Below are positions 10,221 to 19,649 of a stretch of 64,000 nt of DNA, piece after piece. This DNA comes from Thermodesulfovibrio sp. (GTDB lineage: Bacteria > Nitrospirota > Thermodesulfovibrionia > Thermodesulfovibrionales > Thermodesulfovibrionaceae): positions 1 through 64,000 of the forward strand of contig JANXBK010000005.1 of assembly GCA_025057595.1 (NCBI GenBank), given 5' to 3'. Position 1 is the first letter of the stretch. Each line of letters opens with the position of its first letter. A model generated the notes under the pieces. That model searched no databases. It saw nothing but the letters and a program-made list of their open reading frames with translations, and had not been told where the DNA came from. The position numbers and the translations under genes are program-made.

Positions 10221-11429
10221 TTACACTTGAGTAAGCAAATGTCCTAACTTCTCCTTTTTTGTTTTGAGATAATATTTATTTTTATCGTTAGGTTTTACCT
10301 CTATCGGAACTCTTTCAACTATCTTTAATCCATATCCATCTAGTCCTACAATTTTTCTTGGATTATTTGTCATCAATCTCATTTTTCTTACACCTAAATC
10401 AACAAGTATTTGAGCTCCAATTCCGTAGTCTCTTAAATCTGGTTTAAATCCAAGTTTTATGTTTGCCTCAACAGTATCGTATCCTTTTTCCTGTAGCTCA
10501 TAAGCTTTTAACTTATTAAGCAAGCCAATTCCTCTTCCTTCTTGTCTCATATAAAGAAGAACTCCCTTGCCTGCCTCTGATATCATCTGAAGTGCTCGAT
10601 GAAGTTGAGAACCACAATCACATCTTTTTGATAAAAATACATCTCCTGTTAAACACTCTGAATGAACTCTAACTAAAACCTCATCCTCTGGTTTTATATC
10701 TCCTTTAACTAAAGCGAGATGAATTTTATCATCAATGAGGGTGGTGTAGGCTATAGCTTTAAACTCACCATAATCAGTTGGAAGTTGCACTTCTACGATC
10801 TTTTTTACAAGTCTCTCATTTCTCATTCTGTAACGTATAAGATCCTTTATTGTTGTAATTTTAAGTCCGTGTTCAGCTGCAAATTTCATAAGTTCTGGTA
10901 CTCTTGCCATTGTGCCATCATCATTCATTATTTCACAGATTACACCTGCAGGATAACAGCCAGCAAGACGTGCAAGATCAACAGCTGCCTCTGTGTGTCC
11001 AGCTCTTTTAAGAACTCCTCCTTTTTGAGCTCTAAGAGGAAAAACATGCCCTGGTTTTACAAGATCTTCAGGCTTTGTCTTAGGATCTATTGCTGTAAGA
11101 ATAGTTACTGCTCTATCATAAGCTGATATTCCTGTTGTAACACCCCTACGCGCTTCAATAGATACAGTAAAAGCAGTCTGATGAGGAGACTCATTAACAT
11201 CTACCATCATTGGGAGTTTTAACTCATCAACCCTTTCAGGGGTTAAAGCAAGACATATAAGTCCACGAGCATGCTTAGCCATAAAGTTTATTGCTTGAGG
11301 AGTTACTTTCTCAGCTGCAATAAAGAGATCTCCTTCATTTTCTCTGTCTTCATCATCAACTATAATAATCATCTTGCCTTGAGCTACGTCATCTAAAACT
11401 TCTTCTATTGAGTTAAACTTAACTTCCAT
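10221..11429 (-). CDS. ribBA: Bifunctional DHBP synthase / GTP cyclohydrolase II
   Basis: 402 aa fusion. Residues 1-200 are RibB ([36 protein letters not shown]), which makes dihydroxybutanone phosphate from ribulose 5-phosphate. Residues 205-400 are RibA, with the zinc cysteines in [20 protein letters not shown] and RQEGRGIGL, which opens GTP to the pyrimidine precursor. Both riboflavin entry reactions are therefore on one protein. The start follows AGGAGTAG. No FMN riboswitch is visible in the 84-base upstream gap. The rest of the rib pathway is not in the window. Confidence 0.97.
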   Translation of the reverse strand: MEVKFNSIEEVLDDVAQGKMIIIVDDEDRENEGDLFIAAEKVTPQAINFMAKHARGLICLALTPERVDELKLPMMVDVNESPHQTAFTVSIEARRGVTTGISAYDRAVTILTAIDPKTKPEDLVKPGHVFPLRAQKGGVLKRAGHTEAAVDLARLAGCYPAGVICEIMNDDGTMARVPELMKFAAEHGLKITTIKDLIRYRMRNERLVKKIVEVQLPTDYGEFKAIAYTTLIDDKIHLALVKGDIKPEDEVLVRVHSECLTGDVFLSKRCDCGSQLHRALQMISEAGKGVLLYMRQEGRGIGLLNKLKAYELQEKGYDTVEANIKLGFKPDLRDYGIGAQILVDLGVRKMRLMTNNPRKIVGLDGYGLKIVERVPIEVKPNDKNKYYLKTKKEKLGHLLTQV

Positions 11430-11513
11430 TCTACTCCTCCAAAAAATGGTAAAAATTTTATTTTAATATATCAAATGATAAAAAATTTTTCCAAAAAGTT
11501 GTAATATAAAAAT

Positions 11514-12452
11514 ATGAAATTTACTGCAGCCTATTTAAAACTTAATGATAGCGATTTTAAACAGAAGATTGAGCAAGCCTTTGATGTGATTAAGGAATGT
11601 AGTCTATGTCCAAGAAACTGTAAAGTGGACAGAATCTCTGGTGAGAAAGGATTCTGTAAAGTCCTTGATAAACCCTATGTTTCAAGTTGGGGACCTCATT
11701 TTGGTGAAGAAGCTCCGCTTGTTGGAAGATATGGTTCAGGAACTATATTTTTTGGTTACTGTAATCTCGCCTGTGTTTATTGCCAGAACTGGACTATAAG
11801 CCACCTTGGCGAAGGAGAAGAGATATCCTATAAAGATTTGGCAGCAGTTATGCTATTTCTTCAAAACTCAGGATGTCACAATATAAATCTTGTAACACCC
11901 ACACATCAAGTTCCTCAGATTCTTAAATCTATATATATTGCTATGCAAAATGGACTTAAACTACCTATTGTTTATAACTGTGGTGGATATGAAGCAATTG
12001 AAACACTAAAAATCCTTGACGGAGTTATAGATATCTATATGCCAGATTTCAAATATGCTGATTCTAAATTAGCAGAAAAGTATTCAAAAGTAAAAAACTA
12101 TACTGAAGTTGCAAAACAGGCTCTCAAGGAGATGCATAGACAGGTTGGTGATTTAGTAATAGATGAAAATGGAGTAGCTCAAAGAGGGCTACTTATAAGA
12201 CATCTCGTCTTGCCAAATAATATAGCAGGAACTGAAGAAGTCGTGAGATTTATTGCTGAAGAGATATCTAAAAATACTTATATAAATATTATGGATCAGT
12301 ACAGACCTTGCTGGCATGCTGATGACTATCCAGAGCTAAACAGAAGAATTACAAAAAAAGAGTTTGAAGAAGCAATAACTTTGGCTCTTAAATATGGACT
12401 TACCAGAATTGACCGTTTAATTTACTCAAAGAAATACTATATCTACCTCTAA
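11514..12452 (+). CDS. Radical SAM protein, PflA-like activating enzyme homologue
   Basis: 312 aa. It has an N-terminal cysteine cluster (CSLCPRNCKVDR, GFCKV) and then the radical SAM signature CNLACVYC (CX3CX2C) in GTIFFGYCNLACVYCQNW. This architecture is usually annotated as a putative pyruvate formate-lyase activating enzyme (AmmeMemoRadiSam-like relatives). It should cleave SAM using a 4Fe-4S cluster. No glycyl-radical enzyme is nearby, so the target protein is unknown. Its 3' end overlaps the convergent phosphodiesterase by 27 bases. Confidence 0.85.
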   Translation: MKFTAAYLKLNDSDFKQKIEQAFDVIKECSLCPRNCKVDRISGEKGFCKVLDKPYVSSWGPHFGEEAPLVGRYGSGTIFFGYCNLACVYCQNWTISHLGEGEEISYKDLAAVMLFLQNSGCHNINLVTPTHQVPQILKSIYIAMQNGLKLPIVYNCGGYEAIETLKILDGVIDIYMPDFKYADSKLAEKYSKVKNYTEVAKQALKEMHRQVGDLVIDENGVAQRGLLIRHLVLPNNIAGTEEVVRFIAEEISKNTYINIMDQYRPCWHADDYPELNRRITKKEFEEAITLALKYGLTRIDRLIYSKKYYIYL

Positions 12453-12905
12453 AGTTTCAAAACTTACTAGCATCACTGTTGCTTTGCCATAAAGCCATCC
12501 ACAAGCCTCACCAGGATTCAAAATTAAAGTATTGTTTATAAATCTTTTGTCTACCTCATGTATATGTCCGTAAACAATAATATCGTATTTACCCGATTGA
12601 GCAAGAGCTTCAACTGCTTGTGGTTCATGCATAAGTGCTACCCTTCTTTCATAAATCTCAAGTTCTCTAATCTGATTTTGAATTCTTTCTCCATATAATT
12701 TTTTTAAAAGAACTTTATCACCATCATTGTTACCAAATACACCGTAAAACTCACCTTCAAAATCTTTGAAAACCCTCCATGTAAAAGGAGAGACATAATC
12801 ACCAGCATGAAGAACTACTTTAACATTATTTTCTTTGAATATTTTTAGTGCTTTTCTAATATTATCCATATGATCATGAGTATCAGAGATAACTCCTACT
12901 AACAT
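12426..12905 (-). CDS. YfcE/MJ0936-family metallophosphodiesterase
   Basis: 159 aa, a compact calcineurin-like domain. Metal ligands are visible in order: VISDTHDHMDN, LHAGDYVSP, VFGNNDG, LMHEP, VYGHIHEVDK. Family members hydrolyse model phosphodiesters with Mn2+ or Ni2+; the physiological substrate is generally unknown. Its start lies inside the end of scpA (23-base overlap), so the two are probably translated from one message. Confidence 0.9.
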   Translation of the reverse strand: MLVGVISDTHDHMDNIRKALKIFKENNVKVVLHAGDYVSPFTWRVFKDFEGEFYGVFGNNDGDKVLLKKLYGERIQNQIRELEIYERRVALMHEPQAVEALAQSGKYDIIVYGHIHEVDKRFINNTLILNPGEACGWLYGKATVMLVSFETLEVDIVFL

Positions 12906-13590
12906 CTTTCTCCTCCAGTATTGTTATTAAAATTTTTCCAAAAGGTCTTTCCTGAAAGGCTTTTGCTACTCTTATTTTGATTAACTCAAGAAGTGCAATA
13001 AAAGTAACTATAATTTCCATCTTACTGGTATTTTCCTTGAATATTTCATCAAAAATTATAGTTCCCTTTTCCTTTATAATTTTTATAAGCTCCTTTATCT
13101 TATCTTCTACTTTTATTGTTTCCTTTGGAAGGTAAATTTTTGGCTCAGGCTTTTGAAGAACTCTTTTAAGAGCTGTAATTAAATCATATATACTAAGCTC
13201 ATCTATTAAAAAATCTTCCTCTGATTTATTCTTTCTTGGAAATGCCTGTGACCATATTTGATATTTTTCTTTAAGATATTGAGAAGCTTCTTTAAACTTT
13301 TGATATTCAATAAGCTGATTTACAAGTTGTTGCCTTGGATCTTCCTGCATAACTTCGCTTTGTCTTTGTGGTAAAAGCATTTTAGATTTTATATAAATTA
13401 ATGTAGCCGCCATTACTAAAAATTCAGAAGCTACTTCGTCGAACTCTTTTATAACCTCAAGATACTCAAGATATTGTTTTGTGATTAAAGCAATAGGAAT
13501 ATCATAGATGTCTACTTTATTCTGTTTAATTAAATGTAAGAGAAGATTAAGAGGACCCTCAAAAACTGGTAAAGATACTCTAATATCCAT
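12883..13590 (-). CDS. scpA: Segregation and condensation protein A
   Basis: The ORF is 241 aa from 13608; I choose the inner ATG at 13590 because conservation begins at MDIRVSLPVFEGPLNLLLHL, giving 235 aa. It shows the ScpA N-terminal helix pattern (FEGPLNLLLHLIKQNKVDIYD), the LVMAATLIYIKSKMLLP segment and a C-terminal winged helix (FIALLELIKIRVAKAFQERPF). ScpA is the kleisin bridging the SMC heads in chromosome condensation. scpB and smc are not in the window. Confidence 0.9.
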   Translation of the reverse strand: MDIRVSLPVFEGPLNLLLHLIKQNKVDIYDIPIALITKQYLEYLEVIKEFDEVASEFLVMAATLIYIKSKMLLPQRQSEVMQEDPRQQLVNQLIEYQKFKEASQYLKEKYQIWSQAFPRKNKSEEDFLIDELSIYDLITALKRVLQKPEPKIYLPKETIKVEDKIKELIKIIKEKGTIIFDEIFKENTSKMEIIVTFIALLELIKIRVAKAFQERPFGKILITILEEKDVSRSYL

Positions 13591-13626
13591 TTGTTTATAT
13601 TTTAGCACTTTTTAGTATAATGAAAT

Positions 13627-14862
13627 ATGCTTGACAAAAAATATCTTTCAGTAGAAGAAGCAGTTGAATTAATTCTTAAAAACATAAATTTTCGCTGTCT
13701 TCAACCTGAAACAGTCCCAATTGAGCTAGCCTACGGAAGAGTAACTTATGAAGATATCATTGCTCCAGAAGACTTACCAGGATTTAACCGTTGTACAGTT
13801 GATGGCTTTGCTGTAAAATCCTCTGATACATTTGGTGCTAAAGAGACTTCACCTCGATATCTTACTTTAAAAGGAGAGATTCCTATGGGTGAGCCCCCTT
13901 GTTTTTCTATTACTTCAGGAGAGACAGCAGCTATCTCCACTGGAGGAATGCTACCTGAGGGTGCAGATGCGGTGGTAATGCTTGAGCATGTTAATGTAGT
14001 GTCTAAAGATTTAGTAGAGATTTTAAAAGCTGTCAGTCCTGGCGAAAATATTATTTTTAAAGACGAAGACATTAAGAAAGGAGAGATTGTAATATCCGCA
14101 GGGCACAGACTTAAACCTCACGATATAGGAGCACTTGCTGGATTAGGAATAAAGGAGATTAGAGTCGTTAAAAAGCCCACTGTATCTATAATTCTTACAG
14201 GAGATGAAATAATCCCGCATACTTATCCAGCTATGCCAGGAAAAGTGAGAGATATAAACTCTTTTATCCTTGAGGGAGTTTTAATACATTCAGGAGCATC
14301 TGCCTTAAAAATGGGAATTGTTAAAGATGACTATCATGAGATAAAAGGATTAGTTAATAAAGCTTTTGAAATAAGCGACATAGTTATCATTACTGGAGGA
14401 ACAAGTGCAGGAATTAGGGATTTGACTGCTAAAATTATAGATGAAATTGGTACTCCAGGTGTACTATTTCATGGAGTCTCAATAAAACCTGGAAAACCTA
14501 TAATTGGTGGAGTCTGTAGTGGCAAGCCAGTTTTTGGACTACCAGGACATCCTGTAGCAGTCTACATATGTTTTGAACTTTTTGTAAAACCTGCAATTGA
14601 AAAGATGCTTGGATTGTCCGATAAAAACTTTAAAAAAACAGTAAAAGCAATACTTACAAGAAGTATCTCATCACAACCGGGAAGACAAGATTTTATAAGA
14701 GTTTATCTGGAAAAGAAGGAAGAAAAAATACTTGCAACACCACTTTTAAGCAAATCAGGGTTAATTATGAGCCTTGTTAAAGCTGATGGTATATTAAGAA
14801 TTCCAGCTTCATTACTTGGTTTTGAGGAAGGAGAAGAAATTACTGTAGAGATAATCGATTAA
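13627..14862 (+). CDS. moeA: Molybdopterin molybdenumtransferase MoeA
   Basis: 411 aa, full length. Family motifs include GFNRCTVDGFAVKS, AISTGGMLPEGADAVVMLEHV, IILTGDEI, GKVRDINSF, TGGTSAGIRD and VFGLPGHPVAVYICFELFV. It inserts molybdate (or tungstate) into adenylylated molybdopterin. Presence implies molybdo- or tungsto-enzymes in this organism. It is divergent from scpA with an 18-36 base gap and ends in a 4-base overlap with the convergent epimerase gene. Confidence 0.95.
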   Translation: MLDKKYLSVEEAVELILKNINFRCLQPETVPIELAYGRVTYEDIIAPEDLPGFNRCTVDGFAVKSSDTFGAKETSPRYLTLKGEIPMGEPPCFSITSGETAAISTGGMLPEGADAVVMLEHVNVVSKDLVEILKAVSPGENIIFKDEDIKKGEIVISAGHRLKPHDIGALAGLGIKEIRVVKKPTVSIILTGDEIIPHTYPAMPGKVRDINSFILEGVLIHSGASALKMGIVKDDYHEIKGLVNKAFEISDIVIITGGTSAGIRDLTAKIIDEIGTPGVLFHGVSIKPGKPIIGGVCSGKPVFGLPGHPVAVYICFELFVKPAIEKMLGLSDKNFKKTVKAILTRSISSQPGRQDFIRVYLEKKEEKILATPLLSKSGLIMSLVKADGILRIPASLLGFEEGEEITVEIID

Positions 14863-15731
14863 AAAAGTGCCGACCATTTTATAGATTCTTTGTAAGAGAT
14901 AGGACTTCTGCCAAGTATATCTTCTGTTGTCAAACTTTCATTATATCCACATATGTTGTCCCTCCACATCATAAGATACTGCTGAGGAGCAAATATTTTA
15001 AGTAGCATTTTGGGAAAAGGAAAAAATAAGACATTTTTGCCAAGAACTTTTACAAAATCTCTTATTAAACTATTAAATTTTACTTTTTCATCACCACATA
15101 GCTCAAAAATTGCATTTTTTTCATATGTAAGAGCATTAACAAAGCTTTCTGCCACATCTCTAACATCAATCGGTTGGAAGCTATAGTTTCCAAAATCTGG
15201 AAATAGTAAAAAAGGAGTCCTTTTTAATAGGGGTTTAAGTTTTATAAAAAGTAGCTGCTCAGGGCCAATTATGAAAGAAGGACGTAAAATGACATAAGGA
15301 AGTCCACTTTCAATTAATTTTTTTTCTGCTTTAAGTTTTGTTATATGATACTGAGAAGGTGCTTTTTCATCAACTCCTAAAGCACTCATATGAACAACTT
15401 TTTTAGGAGAGAAATCCTTCAGCAAATCATAAAGCTGTTTTGAGTATTCATAATGAACTTTTTCAAAAGTAACACCCTTTGATCTATTTTCTTGAATTAT
15501 ACCGATAAGATGAATTACATATTCAGGATCTATTTCTTTTAGAATTTTTAAAAGATTATTTTTATCTGTAAAATCCTCTACCACGTATATCCTTACTGAC
15601 TGACCATATAAAACTTTAGCTTTGCTGGGATTTCTAACTAAAAGATAAATCTCCAAACCTTTTTTTAAAGCTGCATTAACTACATATCTTCCTACAAAAC
15701 CAGTTGAACCTGTAATAAGCAGTTTAGACAT
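14859..15731 (-). CDS. NAD(P)-binding epimerase-like protein (atypical SDR, NDUFA9-like)
   Basis: 290 aa. The Rossmann start is LLITGSTGFVGRYVV. The usual catalytic YxxxK appears as YHITKLKAE (QYHITK), and the remainder resembles atypical short-chain dehydrogenases such as YfcH/NDUFA9 (LPYVILRPSFIIGPEQ, FQPIDVRDVAESFVNAL). Members are often linked to quinone or complex I maintenance or to sugar nucleotide metabolism; the substrate here is not predictable. It is the downstream neighbour of hsp20 but separated from it by a hairpin. Confidence 0.82.
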   Translation of the reverse strand: MSKLLITGSTGFVGRYVVNAALKKGLEIYLLVRNPSKAKVLYGQSVRIYVVEDFTDKNNLLKILKEIDPEYVIHLIGIIQENRSKGVTFEKVHYEYSKQLYDLLKDFSPKKVVHMSALGVDEKAPSQYHITKLKAEKKLIESGLPYVILRPSFIIGPEQLLFIKLKPLLKRTPFLLFPDFGNYSFQPIDVRDVAESFVNALTYEKNAIFELCGDEKVKFNSLIRDFVKVLGKNVLFFPFPKMLLKIFAPQQYLMMWRDNICGYNESLTTEDILGRSPISYKESIKWSALF

Positions 15732-15748
15732 TAATTAATTATATCAGA

Positions 15749-15771
15749 AGGAGGGAGAAAAACTCCCTCCT
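15749..15771. terminator. Perfect 9-bp hairpin after hsp20
   Basis: AGGAGGGAG-AAAAA-CTCCCTCCT (stem 15749-15757 with 15763-15771) follows the hsp20 stop by 9 bases. It is not followed by a strong T-run in the minus direction, so it may be a processing or attenuating hairpin as much as an intrinsic terminator. Confidence 0.6.
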
Positions 15772-15779
15772 CAATAAAT

Positions 15780-16253
15780 TTATTCAATCTGAAGCTTCCT
15801 CTCCTTTGCTTTTGCTTGTTCAGTCTTTGGAATTCTTATCTCAAGTATACCATTTTCAAATTTTGCTTTAGCCTTATCTGTTTGAACCTCCAGAGGAAGT
15901 CTAAATGTTCTTGAGAAAGAACCATAAGAGCGTTCATAACGGAAGTAGTTTTTCTCTTCTACTTTTTCTTCTTTCTTTTTCTCACCAGAGATTGTTATAT
16001 AGTCATCCGTAAGTTTAACCTCAATATCTTCTTTCTTAAGACCAGGAAGCTCAGCTTTAACAACTAAATCATCTCCCTCCTCATAAATATCCACTGCGGG
16101 TGATACAACCTCCTCCTTTAACCTTGGAACTAATGATCGAAATAGAGAAAAAGGTCTTTTCATAAACTCATCAAATAGACGATCAATCTCTTCAAATGGA
16201 GAAAGAAAAGTAGATTCAATTTTTGTTAAATCTCTTACATCTTTCTTTGGCAT
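15780..16253 (-). CDS. Small heat-shock protein, Hsp20/alpha-crystallin family
   Basis: 157 aa. The alpha-crystallin domain occupies about residues 45-140 (SPAVDIYEEGDDLVVKAELPG, FERSYGSFSRTFRLP-like region). The C-terminal anchoring motif IxI is visible as ILEIRIPK. It forms oligomers that hold unfolding proteins in the cytoplasm without ATP. It is monocistronic with a strong promoter and an AGGAGGTG ribosome site. Confidence 0.95.
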   Translation of the reverse strand: MPKKDVRDLTKIESTFLSPFEEIDRLFDEFMKRPFSLFRSLVPRLKEEVVSPAVDIYEEGDDLVVKAELPGLKKEDIEVKLTDDYITISGEKKKEEKVEEKNYFRYERSYGSFSRTFRLPLEVQTDKAKAKFENGILEIRIPKTEQAKAKERKLQIE

Positions 16254-16287
16254 GGTTACACCTCCTGTATTGATATAATTTATTATA

Positions 16288-16317
16288 ATATTAACTTAAA
16301 AAATATTATTTTGTCAA
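16288..16317 (-). promoter_or_regulatory. Strong sigma-70-type promoter of hsp20
   Basis: Read leftward: consensus TTGACA (16317-16312), 18-base spacer, TAATAT (16293-16288), then a short leader with AGGAGGTG before the ATG. It lies in the 155-base divergent gap with mltG. No CIRCE element is visible. Confidence 0.6.
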
Positions 16318-16408
16318 GTTTTTCACAAAAAATTTTTATACAATTTATATCAACTTTTAGAATAAAAATTTATTGCTATACTCTTTTTTTGTTTGTTAAT
16401 ATAAAAAA

Positions 16409-17407
16409 ATGAAACTTTGGAAGACTTTAGTTTTAGTATTTTGTTTTTACTTTATTTTTTTAGGAATCTACATAACAATTCAACTTCTAAAACCTGTAGG
16501 AGTCAAAAAAACAGAGGAAGTCTATATTGCGAAGGGAACAAGTTTTTCAGGTATAGCAAATACTCTTAAAGAAAGAGGATTAATAAGGGATGAAAAGATA
16601 TTTATAATTGTAGGCAAAATTTCAGGAGTAGAAAGAAAAGCAAGAGCCGGATACTATGTTATCACTCCAGATATGAAAGTTTTAGATATACTAAAAAAAC
16701 TACTTAAAGGTAAAGTAGTTGAGTACGTAGTAACTGTTTTGCCTGGCGACAGTCTTTATGAGATTTTTGATAAGCTTTCAAATATAAATCAAGAGTTTAA
16801 GGAGAATTTTTGGACAGTGATAAAAGACAAAGAGTTCTTAAAAGCTCTAAATGTTGATGCTCCCTCATTAGAAGGCTATATTTATCCTGATACCTACATA
16901 TTCCCAAAAGGAATGAAAATTGAAGAAGTATTAGAAATTATGGTTAAAAGAATGTGGAGTGTTTATGATGAAAATTTAAGAAGACAGACAAAAGAAAAAG
17001 GATTCACAGCAAATCAAATTTTAACGCTTGCCTCCATTATTGAAAAAGAAGCTAAAGTTGAGGAAGAAAAGCCACTTATTTCAGCAGTATATCACAATAG
17101 ACTTAAATTAGGTATGCCGCTTCAAGCTGATCCAACAGCAATATATGGAGTTAAAAGATTTAAGGAAGGAGTCAGTAAAAAAGATTTAAAAAACAAAACT
17201 CCCTATAACACTTATATAATAAGAGGACTGCCTCCAGGACCGATAGCCTCGCCTTCCAAAAGCTCGATAGTTGCAGCCTTAAATCCTGCAAAGGTCTCTT
17301 ATCTTTATTTTGTCTCAAAAGGTGATGGCACTCATGAGTTTTCAGCTGACTACAAAAGTCATATTTTAGCAATAAATAAAATTAAAAAATACTCTAATGA
17401 ATATTGA
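16409..17407 (+). CDS. mltG: Endolytic murein transglycosylase MltG
   Basis: 332 aa. One N-terminal membrane helix (about residues 5-27), a LysM-like subdomain and the YceG/MltG domain with the catalytic glutamate region LASIIEKEAKVEEE and QADPTAIYG, NTYIIRGLPPGPIASPS. It cuts nascent glycan strands at the inner membrane and so limits their length. The last codons overlap the start of ispG by 11 bases. Confidence 0.95.
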   Translation: MKLWKTLVLVFCFYFIFLGIYITIQLLKPVGVKKTEEVYIAKGTSFSGIANTLKERGLIRDEKIFIIVGKISGVERKARAGYYVITPDMKVLDILKKLLKGKVVEYVVTVLPGDSLYEIFDKLSNINQEFKENFWTVIKDKEFLKALNVDAPSLEGYIYPDTYIFPKGMKIEEVLEIMVKRMWSVYDENLRRQTKEKGFTANQILTLASIIEKEAKVEEEKPLISAVYHNRLKLGMPLQADPTAIYGVKRFKEGVSKKDLKNKTPYNTYIIRGLPPGPIASPSKSSIVAALNPAKVSYLYFVSKGDGTHEFSADYKSHILAINKIKKYSNEY

Positions 17408-18458
17408 GAGAAAAAAAACAAGAAAAATCTATATTGGAGGCGTGCCAATAGGTGGTGGAGAACCTATTGTGGTTCAATCAATGACAAAAACTGATACACG
17501 AAATATTAATGCTACAGTAAGACAGATAAAACTACTTGAGAGGGAAGGATGCAAAATTGTTAGAGTAGCAGTGCCTGATATGCAAGCAGCAAAAGCAATA
17601 GGAGATATTAAAAAAAGAATAAATATTCCTCTTGTAGCAGATATTCACTTTAATTGGAGACTTGCTGTAGAAGCTATTAAACAAGGAGTTGATGCTCTAA
17701 GAATTAATCCTGGAAATATAGGCGACAAAGAAAAGGTAAAAGAAATTGTTAAAAGAGCAAAAGAAAAGGGAATACCAATAAGAGTAGGAGTTAATGCCGG
17801 TTCTTTACCAAAGGATATATTAAAGAAATACGGACATCCTGTAGCTCAAGCAATGGTTGAGGCTGCGGAAAGACACATAAATATACTAAATGAGCTTGAT
17901 TTTTATGATATAAAAGTTTCACTTAAAGCTTCTGATGTTTGGAAAACTATAGAGGCATATAGACTCTTCAGTAGCAAATACGATTATCCACTTCATGTAG
18001 GAATAACAGAAACAGGACCAGTACCTCAAGGAGTTGTAAAAAGTTCAATAGGAATAGGATTACTACTTATGGAAGGAATAGGAGATACAATTAGAGTTTC
18101 TCTAACTGAGTCACCTGTTGTTGAGGTAAAAGTTGCTTATGAGATTCTAAGAGTATTAGGAATAATAAAGAAAGGTCCTGAGATAATAAGTTGTCCTACA
18201 TGCGGCAGATGTGAGATAAATATAAAAAAAATGGTACATCAAGTACAAAAAGCCTTAAAAACTATTAGTAAACCAATAACAGTTGCGGTTATGGGATGCT
18301 CCGTCAATGGACCCGGTGAAGCAAAAGAAGCAGATTTTGGTCTGGCAGGAGGCAAAGGACATGGAGTAATCTTTGTAAAAGGTAAGATTGTAAAAACATT
18401 AAAAGAAGACAAACTTATAGAAGCTTTAGTAGAGGAGATTAAAAGAGAAACTTGCTAA
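17397..18458 (+). CDS. ispG: 4-hydroxy-3-methylbut-2-en-1-yl diphosphate synthase
   Basis: 353 aa. TIM barrel (VQSMTKTDTRNINATV, ADIHFNWRLAVEA, LRINPGNIGDK) and a C-terminal iron-sulfur domain with the three cluster cysteines in CPTCGRCEIN and MGCSVNGPGEA. It reductively converts MEcPP to HMBPP in the non-mevalonate isoprenoid pathway, upstream of the ispA product encoded at 6-7 kb. Translation is probably coupled to mltG. Confidence 0.97.
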   Translation: MNIERKKTRKIYIGGVPIGGGEPIVVQSMTKTDTRNINATVRQIKLLEREGCKIVRVAVPDMQAAKAIGDIKKRINIPLVADIHFNWRLAVEAIKQGVDALRINPGNIGDKEKVKEIVKRAKEKGIPIRVGVNAGSLPKDILKKYGHPVAQAMVEAAERHINILNELDFYDIKVSLKASDVWKTIEAYRLFSSKYDYPLHVGITETGPVPQGVVKSSIGIGLLLMEGIGDTIRVSLTESPVVEVKVAYEILRVLGIIKKGPEIISCPTCGRCEINIKKMVHQVQKALKTISKPITVAVMGCSVNGPGEAKEADFGLAGGKGHGVIFVKGKIVKTLKEDKLIEALVEEIKRETC

Positions 18459-18481
18459 AAATTTCTACTTCCAGATAAAAT
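18452..18481 (+). promoter_or_regulatory. Possible promoter of rpmE within the end of ispG
   Basis: TTGCTA (18452-18457), an 18-base spacer and TAAAAT (18476-18481) precede the strong AGGAGGTAAAG ribosome site of rpmE. It would allow independent expression of L31, but the match is imperfect. Confidence 0.35.
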
Positions 18482-18508
18482 TTTAATATATTTTCATAGG
18501 AGGTAAAG

Positions 18509-18709
18509 ATGAAAAAAGGTATTCATCCTGCATATAAAGAAGCAAAGGTTATTTGTGCCTGCGGTGAGACTTTTACTACAAGATCCACAAAACCAATAAT
18601 AAAAGTTGATATCTGCTCAAAGTGTCATCCTTTTTATACAGGTAAACAAAAGATTGTAGACACTGAAGGAAGAGTTGAAAAATTTATGAAAAAATACGAA
18701 AAGAAGTAG
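18509..18709 (+). CDS. rpmE: Ribosomal protein bL31
   Basis: 66 aa, typical length. [22 protein letters not shown] and [16 protein letters not shown] are diagnostic. It retains C-x-C and CxxC cysteines ([17 protein letters not shown]), the zinc-binding form. It sits on the large subunit at the 5S rRNA/30S bridge. A strong intrinsic terminator follows. Confidence 0.97.
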   Translation: MKKGIHPAYKEAKVICACGETFTTRSTKPIIKVDICSKCHPFYTGKQKIVDTEGRVEKFMKKYEKK

Positions 18710-18735
18710 AGTTTAGTTTTTTACCTTATTAAATC

Positions 18736-18769
18736 GGGGTTAGATTTTATCTTCTAACCCCATTTTTTT
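18736..18769 (+). terminator. Intrinsic terminator after rpmE
   Basis: GGGGTTAGA (18736-18744) and TCTAACCCC (18753-18761) form a perfect 9-bp stem with an 8-base loop, followed by a T7 tract (18763-18769). It lies between rpmE and the DUF1385 gene and rules out the ORF-track TTG start at 18768 for the latter. Confidence 0.9.
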
Positions 18770-18779
18770 GGATGATTAT

Positions 18780-19649
18780 ATGAAAAACATAGGTGGCCAA
18801 GCAGTTATAGAAGGAGTATTATTTAGATCTCAACAAGGATGGGCCGTAGCAGTAAGAAGCCCAGAGGGAGATATTGTTTTAAAATCAGAGAAAATTAAAA
18901 AAGGAAGTAAATTGACAAAAATACCTCTTATTAGAGGATTTTTTATATTAATAGATGCTGTCTGTCTTGGTATTAGAGCAATTAATTTTAGTAGCCAAGT
19001 AGCATTTAGAGAGAAAAAAACAAATCCTTTAAGCTTTATTTTGTCCTTATTTTTTGCGATCCTATTTGGTATAGCTTTGTTTATTCTTTTGCCTCTTTAT
19101 GCAACAAAGTTTATCGGCAGTGTTTTTGATTTAATTCTATTAAATACTTTTGTTTTTAATTTTTTTGATGGTTTAATTAGAGTTTTAATTTTTATAGTTT
19201 ATGTATATTTGGTAAGTTTATATCCCTACATGAAAAGAGTTTTTCAGTATCATGGAGCAGAACATAAGGTAATTAATGCTTTTGAGGCAGGAGAGATTCT
19301 CAATAAAGACTTTGTAAAGAGATACTCAAGATTTCATATCAGATGTGGCACAAGTTTTATTTTTATAGTCTTAGTTGTAAGTATTTTAGTTTTCTCTTTA
19401 ATCCCATCCTCCTGGAGCTTTCCACTTAAAGCTTTATCAAGAATTATTCTCCTGCCTACAATTGCTGGAATTTCCTATGAGCTACTGAGATTAATGTCAA
19501 AATGGCGTGACTCTCTATTAGTTAAAGTTTTTGCACTCCCGGGTCTTTTATTTCAAAAAATTACTACTCGTGAACCAGATGATACTCAAATTGAGGTTGC
19601 CTTAGAGTCTTTAAAAGAGGTTTTAAAACTGTCAGGAGGAAAAATATGA
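18780..19649 (+). CDS. DUF1385 (YqhQ-like) membrane protein
   Basis: 289 aa from the ATG at 18780; the track's TTG at 18768 falls in the terminator T-run. The conserved start [15 protein letters not shown], central hydrophobic segments (about 80-105, 110-130, 195-215) and [18 protein letters not shown] with its HxxEH-type motif mark the DUF1385 family. Its function is not established; it is often next to rpmE and prfA, as here, which suggests a conserved translation-linked neighbourhood. The stop overlaps the prfA start (ATGA). Confidence 0.88.
   Translation: MKNIGGQAVIEGVLFRSQQGWAVAVRSPEGDIVLKSEKIKKGSKLTKIPLIRGFFILIDAVCLGIRAINFSSQVAFREKKTNPLSFILSLFFAILFGIALFILLPLYATKFIGSVFDLILLNTFVFNFFDGLIRVLIFIVYVYLVSLYPYMKRVFQYHGAEHKVINAFEAGEILNKDFVKRYSRFHIRCGTSFIFIVLVVSILVFSLIPSSWSFPLKALSRIILLPTIAGISYELLRLMSKWRDSLLVKVFALPGLLFQKITTREPDDTQIEVALESLKEVLKLSGGKI

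Noticed and set aside
10719-11126. 135-aa plus-strand ORF inside ribBA
   Set aside because: Shadow frame of a strongly conserved gene, Cys/Ser/Tyr-rich composition typical of antisense reading.
11430-11513. FMN riboswitch upstream of ribBA
   Set aside because: The gap is only 84 bases, AT-rich, and lacks the conserved FMN-aptamer segments.
18768-18779. TTG start for the DUF1385 gene given in the ORF track
   Set aside because: It lies in the T-run of the rpmE terminator; conserved sequence begins at the ATG at 18780.
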